A stretch of 64,000 bases of DNA, from NCBI GenBank assembly GCA_030770425.1, contig JASJFT010000076.1, positions 124,001 to 188,000 on the forward strand, given 5' to 3'. Below the pieces are notes generated by a model, which had not been told where the DNA came from, ran no database searches, and saw only the letters and a list, made by a program, of their open reading frames with translations. This document shows, in pieces, positions 1 through 10,620 of this stretch. Origin of the DNA: Darksidea phi. Taxonomy: Eukaryota > Ascomycota > Dothideomycetes > Pleosporales > Lentitheciaceae. Numbering within the stretch: the stretch's first letter is position 1; the number at the start of each line of letters is the position of its first letter. The position numbers were made by a program, and so were the translations under genes.

Positions 1-27
1 TTCCCCCAGCTGCGCACTCATACGACG

Positions 28-3000
28 ATGGAGCCCTTGAGCGCGGTCGCAGTAGCGACAAGCGTTGCTCAATTTATCGATTTTGCCAGCAAGGTCATCG
101 CCCAAACAACGCGACTGTACCGGGCGCAGCCGGATGACGAGACCGGCGAGCACTACCATCTCGAAAGGATCACACACAACTTCCAAAAATACAAGAACGA
201 TCTCAAGGAAATACTACAAGAACAGAGCAGTCACCAACTCAGTCTGTCGACTGACGACCAGGAAATCGTGCGCCTATGCGCAGATTGTGAAGCAATAACT
301 TCCAAGCTTTTATCTGCTTTGGAGAGATTGAGAAGCTCTAAGAGGACATTTTGGTACTGTTTCCTGGATGCTTTGAAAACTGTCTGGAGCAACCCCGAAG
401 TTCATTCGTTACGTCAGACCCTAGAAGCCTACCGACAGCAGATATCGTTGTATCTTTTAAGCTCTTTGCGGTATGCTACACCAAGCGCATCAATTTCTTA
501 GTATTATAGTAATTATATCATAGCGGTCAAATCTTATTATCTCAGAAGAGTCACTCAAATCAACAGGAGGAGCTTTGCCCTCTACTCAAACAGACTCGAA
601 CAATGGTTAAGGGCGTCTTGGAGAAGCTAACAGAAGAACAACTCTGGCGGCAGGACATCATTCAAGCAATCCACAATGACTACGAACGAACTCGAGAAAT
701 CACGAAGGGCCTACATTCATCGCCTGCAATCGGAATGAAAGAGATATTGACCATCCAAAATCGCCAGCACTTCAACAAAGGCCTTCTCTCATGGCTTCGA
801 TTTACAGAGCTCAATTACCGAAACGAAAGGATCGATCAGGCGTACAAGGACACTTACGAATGGATATTCCGCGTACCAGCGGGCAAGCAATGGTCCGACT
901 TCGCTAAGTGGTTATGCGATGATTCCGAGCCTCTATATTGGATCACAGGGAAACCGGCTGCAGGCAAGTCGACGCTGATGAAGTTCATCTACAATCATCC
1001 CAGTAGTGCAAAGCTATTTAAAAACTGGGCCCAAGGAAAGAAACTTATCAAATCTGCGTTCTATTTCTGGAATTCAGGATCCGAGCTTCAGATGTCCGAG
1101 GAAGGTATGGCACGTACACTTCTGTATGAGGCTCTTCGGGCAGAACCTGATCTATGGGAAATTGTTTTCCCTCATAAGATGGAAGAGTACATTATATTCG
1201 AAGACCCATGGAGTCAGCAGATAACTTGGAGTGAGATAATGCAGGCTTTTCGCCGCCTCGTTCAGAATGCTGGAGGGAAGTACAAACTCTTCTTCTTCAT
1301 TGACGGCCTAGATGAGTTTAACGGCGACCACGAAAAGCTCATCGCCATGATTCAGGGCCTCCTGTCTCTTAATGTTAAAACATGCGTATCAAGCCGCCCG
1401 TGGATGGTCTTCGAGGATGGTTTCCACCAACGACCAAGCTTGAGACTCGAAGACCTCACGTATCAAGATATCAAGCATTATGTCAAATCCCGACTGAGTC
1501 AAAACCGGGGTTTCAAACAATGGAAACTTCTTGACCCGAAGTACGCATCCCGCCTGATTGGAAATGTGGTTCAAAAAGCGTCTGGGGTATTTCTCTGGGT
1601 ACATCTGGTCACAGATTCACTTTTGCAAGGCCTCTCCAAAGGCGAACGACTGGAGGAACTGCAGCTGCGTCTGGACGCTCTCCCGCCTGACCTTGAGCAC
1701 CTCTTCTGGAAGATCTTGAGTGGGTTGGATAGTAATAATATCAAACGAGCCTGCGAGTTCTTCCAGCTTTATCGCAGGTGCTTCAAGCGACCAACACTCC
1801 TCATGCTCTCCTATGCCGACGAATGCGGCCAAGATGTGGCTTTGGAAGTTCCTGTCAAAACACCTTCTATTATTCAATCCAACGCTCGCGCCGACATCAT
1901 GCGCCGTCGACTTATTACCTGCTGTCAAGGCCTTCTCGAAGCGAAACCAGTCAACACCACTCCACTGTTCAAAATCGAAGTAGAATATCTCCATCGAACA
2001 GTTAAAGACTACGTAGAAAGACCAGAAGTCTGGTCTAAATTTTTATCTGTACCGGACCAGGAGTTCAACCCTTATGCCCGTTGGTGTAATGAACGAATCA
2101 TCAAACTTCGGACTAGCAAAGCCCTCTTTTTCAAGTGGGCGAATGAGTTCTGGTCTATTGTTAGGGAAGCGATTGAGTATGCTCTACTTGCTGATCCCAA
2201 GGCTACGAAAGGACTTCAGGTGAAGTTCTTCAGAGCCCTCGATATCACAGCTGCACACCTTGCGAGTCCGAAAGTTGAGGAAAGTACCTCTTCTAGACAG
2301 CCAAATGTGCGCAAACTCAAAGAGTTGCCAATTTCCTGGACAGGCGCCAGATTTGGATGCGCCTTGAATAGGTCTTTCTTACATCTTGCCATTCAGAGCT
2401 GTCTATTTGAGTTCGTCCAAGAGGTTACATTACAACCTTCTGGGTTCGATCAGGAAGAGCTATCGCAAGGACTTTTAGTTGCTGTGTTGCAACATCGGCT
2501 CAATTTTGGGCTCCGCCTTAAACCCGACACGCGAATGCCAGCCGACATTATGGGTCTGCTCTTATCTCGTGGAGCTGACCCTAATCTCCCTATTCAAGAT
2601 GCACTGAAACAAGCTTCTGGAGCAACGGGAGCATTTTCTCCATGGCAGGCTTTTCTACGCATGTTGAAAAAGAATCCGGATCTGACGCTGCAGCTTCCGT
2701 CGCATACCCCCCCGCCATGCTCAGCTTGTAGTCTTCCACGAGTTGATGTCCGGGAAGGCTGGGACACAAAGGTCGATCACCGACCTTCGGACGCTCCATT
2801 TAAGGCAGATTTAGACGAGGAGTGGGAAGGCTGGGACACAAGGGTCGATCACCGACCTTCGGACGCTCCATTTAAGGAAGATTTAGACGAGGAGTATGAC
2901 TGCGCAAAACCCAGCCATTGTTACGGATACTATCATGTGGATACGCGCGATCAGACCTCATACCAAAACGTAGCAGAGTCCGATCCAGCCAAGTACCTGC

Positions 3001-3191
3001 GCGAATGCTCATACAGTTCTCAGTCGCTCATAGATATCATGAAGCTGTTTCTCCATCACGGTGCCGATCCAAGTCTAGTGAGAAAGCATCATGGAGATGT
3101 AGCTTGGTCCTTAGCGAAGAAGAAGCTCAATGAAAGAAAAGCCTGGGGATGGATGAGATCCAGCGCAATGTTCAAGTTAGGAAAGGGCTAA
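28..3191 (+). CDS. NACHT-domain NLR/STAND receptor (NLR1)
   Basis: Two exons, 28-470 and 524-3191, give about 1036 residues; the 53-bp intron starts GTATGC and ends in TAG, and removing it joins the frames exactly. Residues 1 to about 150 form an alpha-helical domain like the N-terminal domains of fungal STAND proteins (start MEPLSAVAVATSVAQF). A NACHT domain follows: Walker A GKPAAGKST at about residue 290 (base 948), Walker B LFFFIDGLDEF, and a sensor-like CVSSRPW. The C-terminal third has two ankyrin-like snippets (LLLSRGADPNLP and FLHHGADPSLV) but no long repeat array. NACHT proteins of this kind act in fungal non-self recognition and programmed cell death; the ligand cannot be inferred. 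A 72-bp in-frame duplication lies near the C terminus. The reading frame is intact, so the gene is probably functional. Confidence 0.88.
2752..2895 (+). repeat. 72-bp in-frame tandem duplication in NLR1
   Basis: Two adjacent 72-bp units (2752-2823 and 2824-2895) differ at about two positions and encode a repeated 24-residue acidic segment containing GWDT(K/R)VDHRPSDAPFK. The near identity implies a recent duplication inside the receptor's C-terminal region. Confidence 0.9.
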
Positions 3192-3906
3192 GCAGCTTCA
3201 CAAGTCCTGTAGACCAAGGACCACATGACATGACCGACGATCAGTCGATGAAGTAACGGGTTTCCAGAGACAACCAGTTCCCATTTCCAGATACATACCT
3301 TCATTTACAATCAACTCGGTCCCCATTCTCTAATGCGCACCTCTCGCCAGTTGCAGGTCTCAATAGAGCTCTACCTGAGGCGCGCCAAGCACACTGACAA
3401 GCCCTTTCAGACAGCCTTGCTGACGATGACTCCAACTCTAGCAGGGACGGACACGGCCTATCAGCTGTACAATCGCGAGCGCTTTAGGCCCGCAAGCAGA
3501 ATGGACAAACTAAAGGTGAGGAGGGCATCAAACATAATCAGAATGGTCAACAGCTGAGAAACTGTATGGGGAAGAGTATATAGCACCTTGCAATCTTTAT
3601 TCTACCCCACCATTACACTTAATATTTGTGGTCCCGAGTTTGGTATCGTCCACAGGGCTCATGGCAGTGCCTAGTTTCACGTCCCTCTCTCTCTCTCTGA
3701 AAACACGTAGAATCAAGCTTTTGTGTATTTTCTCAAGGTCAACTCATTGGTGTGTAGGCAGCTCGCCCGTGAGGTACGTTAATTAAATAAATATAATAAA
3801 GGAAATAATAAAAAGATAAAATGGTACGGTTGAACAGGGACCGAACCGTGATAGGCCCAAGCTCCTATGGGAGGGGGTAGCTAGAAGTATATCACGGTTT
3901 GAAATG
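3192..3906. other. Intergenic region between convergent genes
   Basis: This separates the 3' ends of NLR1 and the short-chain dehydrogenase. It holds a short CT microsatellite near 3682-3697 and an AT-rich stretch near 3780-3815. I see no gene. Confidence 0.6.
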
Positions 3907-5136
3907 CTAGCGCCAATTCTCAAGACATGTCTCATTACCCTCCAACTGCGTATAGCGTAGCGTATCTCTCCACAACATGGCTCCTTTGGCGGGATCCTCG
4001 GCTTCTGGATTTCGAGCACCCAGCTCCGAACCATTAAGGTACAGACCCTTTGGTCTTGCGCTGAGTGGTGGAGGACCGCTCTTCAGCGCAGCGGCAACGA
4101 TATCACTCGCTGATTTCTTAGCCAGACGAAGGGGCCCATTGGGAAAGAAGTAGGCCAGAATAGCTGCTATAGCTGGCAACAACAACTTCCACAAAAGTAC
4201 GCGCAAGAACCAGCTCTTGCTCTGGCGAACTATACCGGTATTCACCAATCCGGGATCGATTCCAAGGACGGAAATGTTTTTGAGGATTGAATCCTGATCG
4301 AGACGACGTTGAAGTTCGGAGCTGTACACAGAAAGGTCAGATGGTTGTAGACTCAAATGGATGGAAGACATTGGACTAACATAGTGGTTACGCCGCACAG
4401 CTTGGATGCACCATACCGCCTGTATCCGGCAGCCCATCCAGTCTTATCATCCTTGCTTAAACTCCAGCTGCCTCTGGCAATAGGCTCGACACTTCCGGAA
4501 CTGAAAATGGTGTTGTATCTAGCCTCTTTGAAAGCTCCGTTCCACGAGTTGCGCGGGTCATGCGGGCTGGCAAGTAGCGATACGTCAGCTTATTATCATC
4601 TCAAGACATTGGTGTTTGAAAGCTCTCGAGTGAACCCACTTGTGAGACCAGCTACTGATCCAGAGCACTCGCCCTACCTCACGATCCATGCTCTGTAGTA
4701 ACAATACCGTGAGGAGCCAGTGGCCCAGATAGTTGGTTGCGAACGTCATATCCAGCCCATCTCCAGTCCACGTCTGATTCTCAAACTCCTCGTAGCCGGC
4801 ATTGAGGACGATAGCGTGGATGCGAGGGATTATACCAGCAGCAACACGCTCGTTGATTTCGGCCGCCACCTCCCGGACGTTGCTGAGTCGCGATAAGTCG
4901 AGCGAGATCTTCTCGTGCGAATGTGAAGAGGCGCTGTTGCCCGGCTGCGGGCTGTGAAACGAACCTCGATCGACGAGGGCGGCATCGAGAGAGTGTGCAG
5001 TAGCGGTATTACGGACCGTATACACTCCGTGGTAAGATGCGTTCAGCTCCGGCGATGAAACGATTTGGGAAACGGTGGCGCTGCCAAGACCTCCATTTGC
5101 TCCGGTCATGATAATTGTGCCTTTCAGACGCGTCAT
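3907..5136 (-). CDS. Short-chain dehydrogenase/reductase
   Basis: Three exons on the minus strand (4640-5136, 4381-4566, 3907-4321) with introns at 4567-4639 and 4322-4380 give 365 residues. The dinucleotide-binding motif TGANGGLGSA lies near the N terminus. The active-site motif YGASK (YxxxK) is at the end of exon 2, and the NAG-type motif reads VLNAGY. After SSWSH the fungal signature HDPRNSWN is formed across the first splice junction. An ATG 63 bases further upstream exists, but 5136 places the Rossmann motif at the usual distance. A hydrophobic stretch (LLLPAIAAILAYFF) lies in exon 3. It probably acts as an NAD(P)-dependent oxidoreductase on a small molecule; the substrate is unknown. 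It is transcribed divergently from a GMC oxidoreductase, suggesting a shared pathway. Confidence 0.87.
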
Positions 5137-5518
5137 AGTTGCATTTAAACGATGCAGAAGGTTTGTTATATGGCAGAATGGGACTACCCAAATGGACAAG
5201 TGTCAAAGGCGACAAAATCTGACTAGATCAGGAGGAGCAAGGGCGCTCACATTAGAGAATGCATGAATGTGGCACAGCAGCACAATCCTACCAGCACAGT
5301 TGGAGTTTGCGCGCCGCTTCCACCAATCATATGTTTTTGCCCTGTAATACCCGGTGGCACGATGGCCTTATTCCTTACCCCGCCACCTCAACATTTTTGC
5401 ACTGGACATCGCTTGTACGGGATTATTTTGTGGGGATCGGCGCGTCATCCGCCTTTCCTTCCGACGCTTTCACTCTTACTCTTCAGGGAAACAGCAGGAA
5501 AATCAAGAGAAGCCTCTC
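5137..5518. promoter_or_regulatory. Divergent promoter region SDR/GMC
   Basis: These 382 bases separate the divergent starts of the dehydrogenase (5136, minus) and the GMC oxidoreductase (5519, plus). The arrangement suggests shared control. I could not identify a specific operator. Confidence 0.45.
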
Positions 5519-7586
5519 ATGACGGGGTCTTTTGTGTCATACCCAGAGTGCTCACCGAAAGATGTTGACGGAAAAGCCTATGATTACATTGTTGTTGGAG
5601 GTAAGGCTGGGCTCGCTTTCGGGATTGTCCTTCTCTAACCGCGGAAATGCAAAAATCTAGGTGGAACGGCCGGTTGTGTTCTCGCTTCACGTCTGTCCGA
5701 GGACCCGAACGTTTCCGTTCTTCTAATTGAACGAGGACATGTGAAGAATAACCTTGTTTCGCGAATGCCATTACTGAGCCAGAATCTGTTTTGGACGGAT
5801 ACCTTGCAGGTTCAAAGCACAATCTGGTCAGAGCCGATACATGGTGCCCACGGGAGGAGCAATCGGCTTTGGGCGGTCAACGGCATTGGTGGTGCTTCTC
5901 GCCTCAACGCCATTCTCTGGACTCGAGGCAGCCCGGGAAATTATACAACGTGGAGCAATATGGGCTTAAAAGATTGGGCATGGGATAAGGTTGAGCCCTA
6001 CTTTAGGAGGCTTGAGAATGTTATAGGGCCGTCAGATATGCTTCAGTCTGGTGTGAGAGGTCGTGGCGGACCCATCGAGTTGCTCAAGCCCCCGTATCCG
6101 TTCAAGTGGCTAAAGTAGTAAGCCTCCTTCGAGCTTGGGGTGAATGTGAACCTAAACTAATATTCATCTCGCAGCCTCGAGAAAGCGGCTAGAAACATTG
6201 GTCTTTCGACTTTGGACGACTGCAACGACCCAGGAGCCCCTTCATGCGGCTACTTTCCCCTCGAAACTGCCATTGACAAGAATGGTGAAAGGGTCTCGGC
6301 CTTGACGGCGTACCTGAGCAAAACCGTTGCCCGAGAGAGGATTAAGCGGTTAAGCGTGTGCACTGGCACAGTTGCGTCTCGCTTGGAAATAGCCGGCGAC
6401 GAAAAAATTGGGCGTGCCGTCACTGGGGTCTATATTCGGTCTTCTACTGGTCCAAAAACGGGCAGGGACTATCTCGTCAAAGCCCGAAGAGAGGTCATTC
6501 TAGCTTGCGGAGCCATGACCACCCCCCAATTACTGCTTCTCAGTGGGATTGGACCCAGTGGGGAAGACTCGACCGAATCTAGTCTCGGCATACCCCTCAT
6601 CAAAGAGCTGCCTGCCGTGGGAGCCGACTTCTCTGACCACTACGCCATCCCGATAATGCTCGAGCTACCCAGGAAGGAGACGCTACACTTGCTTGAGAGT
6701 GCAATATGGGGCCTTTGGTATATACTTTTATGGATCTTCACCAGAAAAGGGTTGGTGGGCTTCAGCTCAGCACCAACTGCTATCTTCCTCCATACGGACT
6801 CAATCGATGAGGCAACGATGCAAGTTACGACATCTCATACACAGGACCCATCGCAAAATTACGAAGTTCCTAATATCGAAATTATGATCATACCTCTCAA
6901 CTCACTTGAACGCGCCGTGCCAGGGCGCTCGCTCTTTTCTATCTATCCCACAATACTGCAGCCTCGGGCAAAAGGTAAAGCTCCAAATCCACTCCTATAG
7001 AGGCGAATGACCAGTAATCACTAACGCTTCATTAACAGGCCGCCTCGAGATAACGAGTATGGACCCCCTTGTTAATCCCAAAATAACGCATCCAATGTTC
7101 GGCCACAAGGACGATCTAAAAGCGGCTCGGCTCGCCGTTCGCTTATCTATGCGGTTGGCTGCCGAGTTCCAAACGCTATATCCATTCTCAGCTCCCTTTG
7201 CATTTGCGCCTGGTAATGAACTGCAGGCTCTCAGTGAGTGGGAGAAGCTAGGTGGGGTCGAACCATCACCCGTTGAAAAGACGGTCATAGGGTCAACACT
7301 AGCAAACAAGACATGGAGTGACGTTACTGACTACGAGATCGATGACTACATGCGGAGGGTAGGCCACACTGCTCTTCACTTCTCGAGCACATGCCCTATG
7401 GGTACGGACGAGAAACATGGAGTCGTGGATCAGAGGCTCTTGGTCTTCGGCTTCAAAAATCTAAGGATTGCAGATGCGAGTGTACTCCCCAAGATCACAA
7501 GCGCACACACGATGGCTCCTGTTCTGATGGTTGCTGAGAGGTGTGCGGATTTTATAAAGAGCACTTGGAGCGGTACACAAACCTAG
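5519..7586 (+). CDS. GMC-family FAD-dependent oxidoreductase
   Basis: Four exons (5519-5600, 5661-6117, 6175-6974, 7039-7586) with 60-, 57- and 64-bp introns give 628 residues, normal for the family. The FAD-binding motif DYIVVGGGTAG is assembled across the first intron. The second GMC signature contains NGIGGASRLNAILWTRGSPG. The C-terminal domain carries HFSSTCPMG and, near the end, SAHTMAPVLMVAE, placing the usual pair of active-site His positions. These enzymes oxidise alcohols (aryl alcohols, glucose, choline) with FAD; the substrate here is unknown, and no secretion signal is evident. The ATG at 5519 is the nearest in-frame start giving the usual short lead before the Rossmann fold. It pairs divergently with the dehydrogenase. 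A 166-bp piece of this gene is duplicated in inverted orientation at 8211-8376. Confidence 0.9.
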
Positions 7587-7800
7587 TGCACTTTGCATCA
7601 TGAACAAGTTCCATGTACTACGCCTAAAGTTATTCCTCGATTGCATGAAAGGCAGTTTCTCTCATTTTCTAGATAGCTTCTTTACATGATATCTTACGCC
7701 CTCCAGTATCACGGACTGTTGCACCCACCAAACCAAGGGGGCTACATTGCAAAGTTACAGGAGCCCGGCTGTAGCCCATATCCCTATACCTTGTGCTCTT

Positions 7801-8095
7801 ATCGAATGAGTAGCAGCCATCGCGTCGTCAAACTCGCGGAATAACCCAAAAAGGTAACGCAAAAAGGCATTTCGTCCCGAATACCTTGAAACGCAAGAAG
7901 ATTGTTGGATGCAGTCATCAATTGTGATTACCTGAGGCGTCACGACATGACTGCGAGGGCAACGGCTCGAGCCTCATGAAAGAGGGCGCAGAGGCCGTAG
8001 AGGTTCAGCTGTTATGGATTCTCCGCTATCGATTTACCGTTATCGATTTAGCCGTTAAGGCTCATCAGGCTCCCTGTGTATTACGGAACACCATC
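7801..8095 (+). repeat. Dispersed repeat R1, copy a
   Basis: Shares long blocks with 10316-10475 and 61722-61930 (for example CATCGCGTCGTCAAAC and TTTCGTCCCGAATA). Its right half (GTTATGGATTCTCC, TTATCGATTTAGCCG) is also found near 30660 and 50780. This copy shows the fewest C-to-T changes. No protein is recognisable; it is likely a non-autonomous or decayed mobile element. Confidence 0.75.
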
Positions 8096-8209
8096 ATCAC
8101 TACGGTTCCGAACATCCCTAAATTAGGGGGGGCACCCCTAATTAGGGCCCCGCCCCGCCCTAATTTAGGGGTGCCCCCCCAATTTAGGGATGCCCGGAAC
8201 CGTAGTGAT
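8096..8209. mobile_element. Fold-back MITE-like element, 114 bp
   Basis: The two halves are nearly perfect reverse complements. Both ends read ATCACTACGGTTCCG in mirrored orientation, and the arms contain CATCCCTAAATT, a G-run and CACCCCTA, meeting in a GC-rich loop near 8147-8158. It lies exactly between repeat R1 and the GMC gene fragment. No clear target-site duplication was found. Confidence 0.75.
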
Positions 8210-8210
8210 A

Positions 8211-8376
8211 GCAGTTGGTGCTGAGCTGAAGTCCACCAATCCTTTTCCGGTGAAGATCCATAAAAGTATATACCAAAGACCCCATATCGCACTCTGAAGC
8301 AAGTGTAGCGTCTCCTTCCTGGGTAGCTCGAGTATTATTGGGATAGCGTAGTGGTCAGAAAAGTCGGCTCCTGCGG
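8211..8376 (-). pseudogene. GMC oxidoreductase gene fragment (duplicated)
   Basis: Translated on the minus strand it gives GADFSDHYAIPI, KETLHLLQSAIWGLWYI and KGLVDFSSAPTA, matching the intact GMC gene at about 6619-6784 with a handful of substitutions. It covers only about 55 residues, with no start and no flanking domain, so it is a captured or duplicated fragment. The match breaks exactly at the MITE on one side. Confidence 0.85.
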
Positions 8377-8479
8377 GGTTATTCCGCAAGTACGCAAGCG
8401 CTTCCTTCTCTTACTTCGGCATCATTCGCAACCATTACGTCATAGCGCGCCCCCATCAAAAGCTGCTCGCATGAGTAGA

Positions 8480-8585
8480 CCTCTCCCTCACTTCTTCACC
8501 TCCCTCAACTCCCCTCAACCCCAACTCAACCCCAACTCAACCTCTCGTGAGCCTCCCTTCTTCATCTCCCTCAACTCAACTCAAC
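8480..8585 (+). repeat. Low-complexity CTCAAC/CCCCAA tract
   Basis: Irregular repeats of CTCAACCCCAA and CTCCCTCAACTC run through this stretch. No coding potential. Confidence 0.7.
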
Positions 8586-8616
8586 CAAAGCTTACATTTT
8601 CGTAGCATCAGTCGCA

Positions 8617-9030
8617 ATGAATGATGAAGTTGAGCTCAGCCCCAGCGAGCTTCGACGTGCGGTCAGCGTTCTCACGCATTGTCTCTGAGAGAACCACGTA
8701 ACATTTGGCATCATCGGAGGCGCTGGCTGTTCTTTGTACTTCCTCCAGTACCAGAAAGCATATCGCGGTACCCGGGACATCGACATTGTCATACAGGCAG
8801 ACCCCGATAAGCAGATGGACGCTGAGCGCATTTCGCAAATACTTTACACGAACCACCCTCAACATTTCGTCAAGAAAGATGCTGGATATAGCGTTTTCGT
8901 ACCAGCTGTACGCATTCCTGGAGATGACGGTGAAGAAGGCTCGTGGAAGTTGAGATCTTCGATTTTGAGAACTGGAAAAATCGACCCTAGTACGACCTCT
9001 CCAATCCGGACAACAACCGTGTCGACTTAC
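8617..9030 (+). pseudogene. Broken nucleotidyltransferase-like gene
   Basis: An ATG at 8617 opens a frame that stops at TGA 8686-8688. The same frame continues with FGIIGGAGC and GTRDIDIVIQAD, the Gly-rich loop and DxD metal-binding motif of minimal nucleotidyltransferases, and with a segment ending SVFVPAVRIPGDDGE. Near 8938 homology continues in another frame (EVEIFDFENWKNRP) and meets TAG at 8988-8990. One frameshift and two stops make it non-functional; both stops are compatible with C-to-T changes, as in RIP. I see no intron that would avoid the lesions. Confidence 0.72.
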
Positions 9031-9244
9031 TCCACTCATTTCACTGAATGCCCTGAAGTGTTCGGACCAGAACGGCAAGGCTGAATGCACCGGGTATTAC
9101 AAGGCAAGCCCGCTTTTGGGTGGCAAAAGGCCCTCCCATGAACGGGCGATACCGAGGTTCGGTGGGGGGAGGCCCGTGTATGGAAGCTACGAGAATCAAA
9201 TACCTTGTTTTATATACGTTTTTGCTAGCACCTAGAGGTACCAA

Positions 9245-9790
9245 ATTCCGTCCTATTCTACTATAATACCGAAAACACCTAATCGTCGCCTTATATATTG
9301 AGAACGCGTTCAGATGTGGACCCTCAGAGAAGAGGGTTATTAATAGAAAGAGATTGCGTAGAAGCTTAGGATACCTATTCCTACTATCTTACGCTACCTA
9401 AATACCCCTACGACGCCGTAAAATAGGCCCTGGAGTACTACTAGTAGACTAATGAGTAGATAGAAGAGCGCTTGGAATAGGCCCTGAAGTACTACTAGGG
9501 GACTAATAAGTAGTAGGATTAGACCCTAGCTATTAGGAAGGCTTAGAACTAGTTACCGAACTTACCTAATCTAAACCCGATTAAAAACGTATAGAGACTA
9601 CTTAAATATCGAATCTCGAAGTAATTCTCTTATATAGAGGCAGAGTAAAGGTAATATCTATTAGAGGAGTAGGAAATAATTAGCTTAGATAACTATTTAA
9701 AGTATATTCGAGAGATAGGAGATCCGTACTAGGTAGTAATTCAGGCTAGGGTAACTATACGAAGTACTAATAGAATGTTATTTTATATAT
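9245..9790. repeat. AT-rich, RIP-like degenerate repeat block
   Basis: The base composition drops sharply to TA-rich sequence with stops in every frame. Short motifs recur (TAGGCCCTG.AGTACTACTAG near 9426 and 9479, ACTAATGAGTAG near 9450). This fits a mobile element destroyed by RIP; the original element cannot be named. Confidence 0.6.
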
Positions 9791-9879
9791 AATATATATA
9801 GAAAACGGCATAGCGTGAGCACTCGGTGGCGCTCGGGAGAACCCTCGGCATCGCCCGTTCATGATACCCCCTTGTACCA

Positions 9880-10270
9880 CGAGGCTGCACTTCAAATAGT
9901 ATGCAAGTGCGGGCCGATATCGTACGTGCGTTGGACCAATTGCTCCTCCTAGATGATTGACCGGTCTGACATGCATGCCGAGACGGAAGCGCCGAGGTAT
10001 CCCCGCTCGCACACCGTTCACGAGCTTACATAAGTCCCAGCTAGATGTTAGGCGACATGGTTCATGTACTAAAATTATATCATTATGGCGAGACATCACT
10101 TGCATTCTGCGTTTGCCTCGGTGTGGTGTAGAGTACCGGCATATGATTGGTGGGAGTACAAGCGGGGAGGGTAGCGAGTAAGGGGCTCAACAAAAGACCG
10201 CCGACCGATGATATCAAAACCCGTCGATTTCCCATCCATTCGTAGCGCTAAGCTAGTTGGGGGGGAAGCC
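9880..10270 (+). repeat. Dispersed repeat R2, copy a
   Basis: Shares blocks such as GACATGCATGCCGAGACGG, CGTACGTGCGTTGGA, TCATTATGGCGA and GTTTGCCTCGGTGTG with 31070-31600, and the first two, mirrored, with 50240-50320. No protein is recognisable. Confidence 0.75.
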
Positions 10271-10315
10271 GCCCGGGCCTAGAAGCCGCCTATCTATCTA
10301 AATTGGGCCGTCCTT

Positions 10316-10475
10316 AATCGAATAAGTAGTAGCCATCGCGTGGTGAAACTCGTGGAATAACCTAAAACGGTGATACAAAAAGGCAGTGCGTCCCGAATAT
10401 CTTGAAACGCAAGAAAGTTGTTGGTTGCAGTCATTGCCCGTGATTGCCCGAAGCGTCACGGCACGACGAGAATAG
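10316..10475 (+). repeat. Dispersed repeat R1, copy b
   Basis: Matches copy a (7801 onward) over about 155 bases: AGTAGCCATCGCG, GTGATACAAAAAGGCA, CGTCCCGAATA, AAACGCAAGAAAGTTG. It has scattered transitions and stops matching near GGCACGACGAG. Confidence 0.75.
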
Positions 10476-10620
10476 TCGTTTATATAAACATCTACACGAA
10501 ACAAGAGATTCATACTTAGAGAATGACTTATACCACAGGCAATAGTATGTGGCAGCATTAGTAGCTTAGAGATAGCACACGAGATATAGAGTACGCGAAG
10601 AGAACACCTAAGATGGTAAG

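Noticed and set aside
8480..8585. CRISPR-like or regulatory array
   Set aside because: The irregular CTCAAC repeats are low-complexity sequence without spacers, and the organism is a fungus.
9245..9790. Named retrotransposon remnant
   Set aside because: The block is clearly repeat-like and RIP-like, but no reverse transcriptase, integrase or LTR can be read, so no family is assigned.
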